A model generated the notes under the pieces. It searched no databases, was not told the DNA's origin, and saw only the letters and a program-made list of their open reading frames with translations. Shown here one piece after another: positions 41,109 through 44,175 of a DNA stretch of 44,175 nt. A program made the position numbers and the translations under genes. The DNA is from DAINBT01 sp036732785 (GTDB lineage: Bacteria > Planctomycetota > Phycisphaerae > Sedimentisphaerales > SM23-30): positions 1 through 44,175 of the forward strand of contig CAZICK010000025.1 in NCBI GenBank assembly GCA_964537505.1, read 5' to 3'. Within the stretch, counting starts at the first letter, position 1; each line of letters begins with the position of its first letter.

Positions 41109-41501
41109 CTACGCATTGATCTTACCTTCCACATACTTTACGATGACATCCACGGTAAACAGATCGCCCATTTTATTGACATCGGGATCCTTTTCAAATT
41201 CGCTGAAGTCAATGTGTGGCATGCTTGACTTGCACTGTTCCAGACCAGTTGGGGTCAGTTTGCCATTCTCAACATACTTGGAGTTGTTAAGCATATCCTC
41301 TGCGGGAAACAACTCCTCACGTGGTATCTTGATGTCGAATTCTTTCTCCAAACGGAAGACTATATCAAGAAAATCTATGCTTTCCGCGTCCAGGTCTCCC
41401 ATAAGAGTGGATTGCCCGGTCACTTCATCACTATCTACCCCAAGGGCATTCACCAGATTTTCACGTACTTTGGCGAAGATTTCATCGCGACTGATCGTCA
41501 T
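41109..41501 (-). CDS. Acyl carrier protein, extended form
   Basis: The first ~60 residues match ACP helices I-II: a FAKVRENLVNALG start, then the carrier motif DLDAESIDFLDIVFRLEKEF with the phosphopantetheine-accepting S41 (ESID replaces the usual DSL). After EELFPAEDML an insert of ~45 residues precedes the final helix (FTVDVIVKYVEGKI). At 130 residues it is much longer than the ~78 of a standard ACP. GGAGG lies 10 nt before ATG 41501. It lies between the two FabZ-like genes and is probably the dedicated carrier of this operon. Confidence 0.88.
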   Translation of the reverse strand: MTISRDEIFAKVRENLVNALGVDSDEVTGQSTLMGDLDAESIDFLDIVFRLEKEFDIKIPREELFPAEDMLNNSKYVENGKLTPTGLEQCKSSMPHIDFSEFEKDPDVNKMGDLFTVDVIVKYVEGKINA

Positions 41502-41527
41502 AACCGTATAACCTCCAGACAGTTTTT

Positions 41528-41998
41528 TTAGCAGGCGCCCAACAATTGGGCGCGATGTTTCATTTCTTCTATAATTTTCCGGTCGGTTGCGGCCAAAGAC
41601 TGGTCGTCGTCGGCCAGATTGAAATGACGCAATTTTAAGCGGGCCGAAACCACCTGTTGGCCATCGACGCAGGCAGTGCCGGTAAAGGAACTGTCCATCG
41701 AGGTGATATTTTTGGCCTCAAGTGATATCTTTAAGGCGTTGCCAGGTTTGACAAAGCTCTTGTATTTCACGTTGTCTGCCTGGGCCAAAATGACCATACT
41801 GTGACTGAAATTATTGGTGACCCGCACGAGCATAGCTGCGGTCTGTACCAATGCCTCGATCATCAGCACACCGGGCATAACGGGAAACCCAGGGAAGTGG
41901 TCAGCCAAATACTCTTCCGCCAGCGAAAGGTTTTTAATGGCTGAAATTTTTCGGCCCGGCAGCAACTCCGTTACTTTGTCCAGTAGTATAAACCGCAC
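41528..41998 (-). CDS. FabZ-like 3-hydroxyacyl-ACP dehydratase (first gene of operon)
   Basis: A hot-dog-fold dehydratase with HFPGFPVMPGVLMIEALVQ; the catalytic pair is H34 and E48. Length is 156 residues. The start codon is GTG 41998, with AAGGAG 4-5 nt upstream. It leads the operon FabZ-ACP-FabZ-CLF-KS, with gaps of 24-30 bp throughout, which argues for a single transcript. No promoter was recognised in 42001-42170. Confidence 0.88.
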   Translation of the reverse strand: MRFILLDKVTELLPGRKISAIKNLSLAEEYLADHFPGFPVMPGVLMIEALVQTAAMLVRVTNNFSHSMVILAQADNVKYKSFVKPGNALKISLEAKNITSMDSSFTGTACVDGQQVVSARLKLRHFNLADDDQSLAATDRKIIEEMKHRAQLLGAC

Positions 41999-42170
41999 TT
42001 AACTCCTTGGTGTTAAAAGGGTAACCACTAACCGCATTGCGTCATACGATATACGCAAAAGGCTTACGCAGCCTTGAACACAATCCAGAATATCCTGCGA
42101 ACCAGGTATTGTATTGCTATGCAAAAAATTTTCCAGTGTTTTTTGGCCGGCGAAAATTCAGCTTCAGTTT

Positions 42171-43292
42171 CTACCATCCTTTTTCCGCCAGGCGGCAGAG
42201 ACGATCTATGCCTTTTTTGATCGAATCATCATCGGTGGTATAGCTGATCCGAAAATGACTGTCCTGCCTGGAAAATACCGAGCCGGGAATAATCAGTACA
42301 TTATTCTTGATTGCCGCGGTGACAAATTCGCCTGCTATGCCACCGGGGGCAGGTACGAACGCATAGAAAGCCCCTTCCGGGCGGACTAAATCGAACGTGT
42401 TTTTTAGTCCACCGTAGATCATATCGCGTTTTCGCCGATAGCCATCTATTTGCTGGGAAATATCACACTTCAGCGCCGTCACAGCGGCAATCTGGAATGG
42501 ATGCGGTGCGCAGACAAAGGTGTACTGCTGCAGGGCGACCATTCTATTAAAAAGTTGCTCCTGATGTTCCGGCAGTGCCATATAGCCCATCCGCCAGCCG
42601 GGTATGCCGTACGCTTTGGAAAAACCCCGCATAATGAGTGTGTTTTCGTAGTATTGCCCTATACTCGCCGCTGGGCCGTCATAGCTGAAATCGCGATATA
42701 TCTCGTCAGAAAGCACCAGCAATTTGTGTTTGGCGGCAATTTGGGCTACGTCCCGCAATTCCTGGGGCGTATATACTTTTCCACTGGGATTGGCCGGCGA
42801 ATTGATGACCAGCATTTTGGTTTTATCTGTAATTTTTTCTGCAATTTTTTTAGCGTCAGGACGAAAATCCGGATACGTATCTACAAAAACATTTTTGCCG
42901 CCCAACATATTCACTATGTGGCTGTAGATGACAAAATGTGGATCGAGGATGAGCACCTCATCGCCGGGGTTGATCGTGGACATAAAAGCAAGCTGCAGAG
43001 CACCGCTTACTCCACTGGTTATCAGCACCAGGGGACTGGCCCAGTTGAATTGTTCGGTTATTTTTGCGGCGACGGCTTTGCACAGTGGTTCGATACCGGT
43101 GGTCAGGGTGTATCCATTGTGGTCTTCGCGGATGGCCCTGATGGCGGCGTCCTTTACCGCCTCTGGAGCGGGAAAATCAGGCTCACCGATACTGAAATTG
43201 ACCGGATCGGTCATCTGTTGGGCCAATTGCCAGACCCGGCGGATCCCCGAAGCGTCGATACATTTGACTCTTTCTGCGATATAATCCATCAT
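42171..43292 (-). CDS. PLP-dependent class I/II aminotransferase
   Basis: A fold-type I aminotransferase of the aspartate-aminotransferase superfamily (373 aa). Visible are NFSIGEPDFPAPEAV, GYTLTTGIEPL, NSPANPSGKVY (substrate-binding Asn), LSDEIYRDFSYDG (PLP-ring Asp and Tyr), the PLP lysine in MRGFSKAYGIPGWRMGY, and late FRISYTTDD containing the carboxylate-binding Arg. Substrate unknown. ATG 43292 is chosen because GAGG lies 5 nt upstream. A longer frame to 43355 would read through a partial copy of the TGTGCGATTTC motif. Confidence 0.9.
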   Translation of the reverse strand: MMDYIAERVKCIDASGIRRVWQLAQQMTDPVNFSIGEPDFPAPEAVKDAAIRAIREDHNGYTLTTGIEPLCKAVAAKITEQFNWASPLVLITSGVSGALQLAFMSTINPGDEVLILDPHFVIYSHIVNMLGGKNVFVDTYPDFRPDAKKIAEKITDKTKMLVINSPANPSGKVYTPQELRDVAQIAAKHKLLVLSDEIYRDFSYDGPAASIGQYYENTLIMRGFSKAYGIPGWRMGYMALPEHQEQLFNRMVALQQYTFVCAPHPFQIAAVTALKCDISQQIDGYRRKRDMIYGGLKNTFDLVRPEGAFYAFVPAPGGIAGEFVTAAIKNNVLIIPGSVFSRQDSHFRISYTTDDDSIKKGIDRLCRLAEKGW

Positions 43293-43448
43293 CTTATCCT
43301 CAATTGGTATGAAATCGCACATACGCCCTGTCGATAGCAATTTGCCGCTGTCCATTGATGAACAGCGGCAAATCTTTTTTCAGCACGGCCATCGACTTTC
43401 CCAAAACCGGCAAACGCCCGAACGCTACGGATACCTCCGCTGATCTGC

Positions 43449-43709
43449 CTATTTGGCAGCAGCTTTCGCGGTCGTTTCCACTTCGGTTTGGGCAGCAGCA
43501 GTGCCGACGGCTGCTTCGGTTTTCACTTTCTTGACCTTTTTGCCGGCGGTACTCTTGCGATGGGCCACCTTGGGAAGACCAAAAACCGAATCTCTATCTT
43601 CTTCCCATAGTCCATCCTCAGCTAATAGCTCAATACGCTCGACACGGGTAAGAACATTGCGGTGCCGAACCAGGGCGGTACGGCTCTTGAGTGTGCGATC
43701 AATTGACAT
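43449..43709 (-). CDS. PVC-type small basic protein (TIGR04137-like)
   Basis: 86 residues. MSIDRTLKSRTALVRHRNVL, then TRVERIELLAEDGLWEE and SVFGLPKVAHRK, match the small basic protein conserved in Planctomycetes, Verrucomicrobia and Chlamydiae. A lysine- and alanine-rich tail (about residues 52-86) is extra. The function is not established; the basic sequence suggests nucleic-acid binding. It is the best lineage marker in the window. Confidence 0.88.
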   Translation of the reverse strand: MSIDRTLKSRTALVRHRNVLTRVERIELLAEDGLWEEDRDSVFGLPKVAHRKSTAGKKVKKVKTEAAVGTAAAQTEVETTAKAAAK

Positions 43710-43830
43710 TAATTTTCTCCTTGTTCACCAACTGCGATGCCGGCGTCAAAATTATTGCGATACGCCGATCCTGATACCTAAAGGGTATTTTGGGGCGTGA
43801 ATACCGCCTTTTGACGGCAACATCAATTGC

Positions 43831-43886
43831 ATATATCACATATCGTATTGCGCATATCGTAACTTTTTCACACAATGCGATATATC
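43831..43886. repeat. Short palindromic repeat cluster (CATATCGTA)
   Basis: CATATCGTA occurs at 43839-43847 and 43853-43861. Related inverted GCGATATATC and direct TATATCAC copies (43832, 43881) fill the gap between the SPOR-like gene and the small basic protein gene. This could be an operator or a decayed mobile repeat. Confidence 0.4.
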
Positions 43887-44175
43887 ACTCGATTCTGTTA
43901 GCCCCCACCCAAAGCATCGTTCTAAAAGCCGTGTCAAAACCGAGATTACCTTTGATTCCCAAGTTAGCCACCCGGCTCTTAAAGGCCACCGCTTCAGCAC
44001 TCTTTTCGTTTTCAAAGGGCTCGGAGGAGACCAGCACAAAACTACCGCCGAATTGGCCGATCTCGGTGAGAATGCCCTTATCAGCAAAATATTTTTGCAC
44101 CGGCTCAAGCTTACTTTTATTCTTGTCACTGCACATTATCAAACGCTGGCCGGTTCGCGACCCGCCGGAGGCGGG
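43885..44175 (-). CDS. C-terminal part of a SPOR-like domain protein (truncated by window edge)
   Basis: The frame is open to the right edge (44175) and ends at TGA 43885-43887; only the C-terminal ~96 residues are seen. RTGQRLIMCSDKNKSKLEPV, then FADKGILTEIGQFGGSFVLV, follow the beta-alpha-beta arrangement of SPOR-like peptidoglycan-binding domains in planctomycete proteins: a strand, a helix of residues sampled against a full sequence, then a glycine turn and strand. ATG 44142 is internal to this pattern and is unlikely to be the real start. The family call is tentative. Confidence 0.5.
   Translation of the reverse strand, partial: PASGGSRTGQRLIMCSDKNKSKLEPVQKYFADKGILTEIGQFGGSFVLVSSEPFENEKSAEAVAFKSRVANLGIKGNLGFDTAFRTMLWVGANRIE

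Noticed and set aside
42450..43337. 295-residue plus-strand open frame opposite the aminotransferase
   Set aside because: It is a shadow of a well-supported PLP enzyme; no domain features of its own.

Overview
The window reads as a piece of a planctomycete chromosome, most likely class Phycisphaerae or a relative. The main reasons are the PVC-type small basic protein at the right end, a giant surface protein whose N-terminus carries a planctomycete-style RVEELEERIAP motif, a signal peptidase I swollen by a zinc ribbon and a large insert, a futalosine-type menaquinone cluster, and a FabZ/ACP/ketosynthase cluster of the kind found in planctomycetes. This assignment is inference from gene content; no rRNA is present to confirm it. 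No tRNA, rRNA, CRISPR array, transposase or integrase was seen.

Layout. 1-2.7 kb: a short tandem repeat, lepB (minus) and a DUF3467 protein. 2.7-11.9 kb: an 819-bp gene-free leader and a single 2777-residue repetitive exported protein with DxDxDG loops, closed by a textbook terminator. 12-15 kb: YjbQ, an RNase Z-like metallo-beta-lactamase protein and a GT9 glycosyltransferase with a cysteine-rich N-terminus. 15-19 kb: corA-glgP and yggS, all minus. 19-23.5 kb: mqnA, mqnC, an HD-like protein and a probable aminodeoxyfutalosine deaminase (futalosine pathway). 23.5-28 kb, minus: rtcB, then a lipoprotein-ribF-nrnA operon. 28-28.6 kb: msrA.

28.8-35.4 kb is the most unusual block. A strong promoter whose -10 is covered by an inverted repeat drives an ArsR-type regulator, followed on the same strand by an ArsP-type permease, a small CPKC redox protein, a DGC-motif zinc-binding protein, a membrane-anchored thioredoxin fused to a cysteine-rich NosL/MerB-like region, a SurA-like chaperone whose thioredoxin tail is cut off by one in-frame TGA, a CcdA-type electron-transfer membrane protein and a Tat-exported flavoprotein. 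Together they look like a metal- or metalloid-responsive system that carries electrons across the membrane to extracytoplasmic thiol proteins and pairs this with efflux. The substrate cannot be read from sequence.

35.6-44.2 kb: a DUF342/FapA protein, a small plus-strand transcription unit (33-residue ORF plus branched terminator), a five-gene FabZ-ACP-FabZ-ketosynthase-ketosynthase operon in which one ketosynthase has lost its catalytic cysteine (chain-length-factor-like), an aminotransferase, the small basic protein and the C-terminus of a SPOR-like protein running off the window.

Several short intergenic repeat families are present: a TGCGATTTCGC element in three copies next to gene ends, a 14-bp inverted repeat upstream of rtcB, and a 32/33-bp period repeat at the left edge. 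They suggest small non-autonomous elements or conserved regulatory sites.
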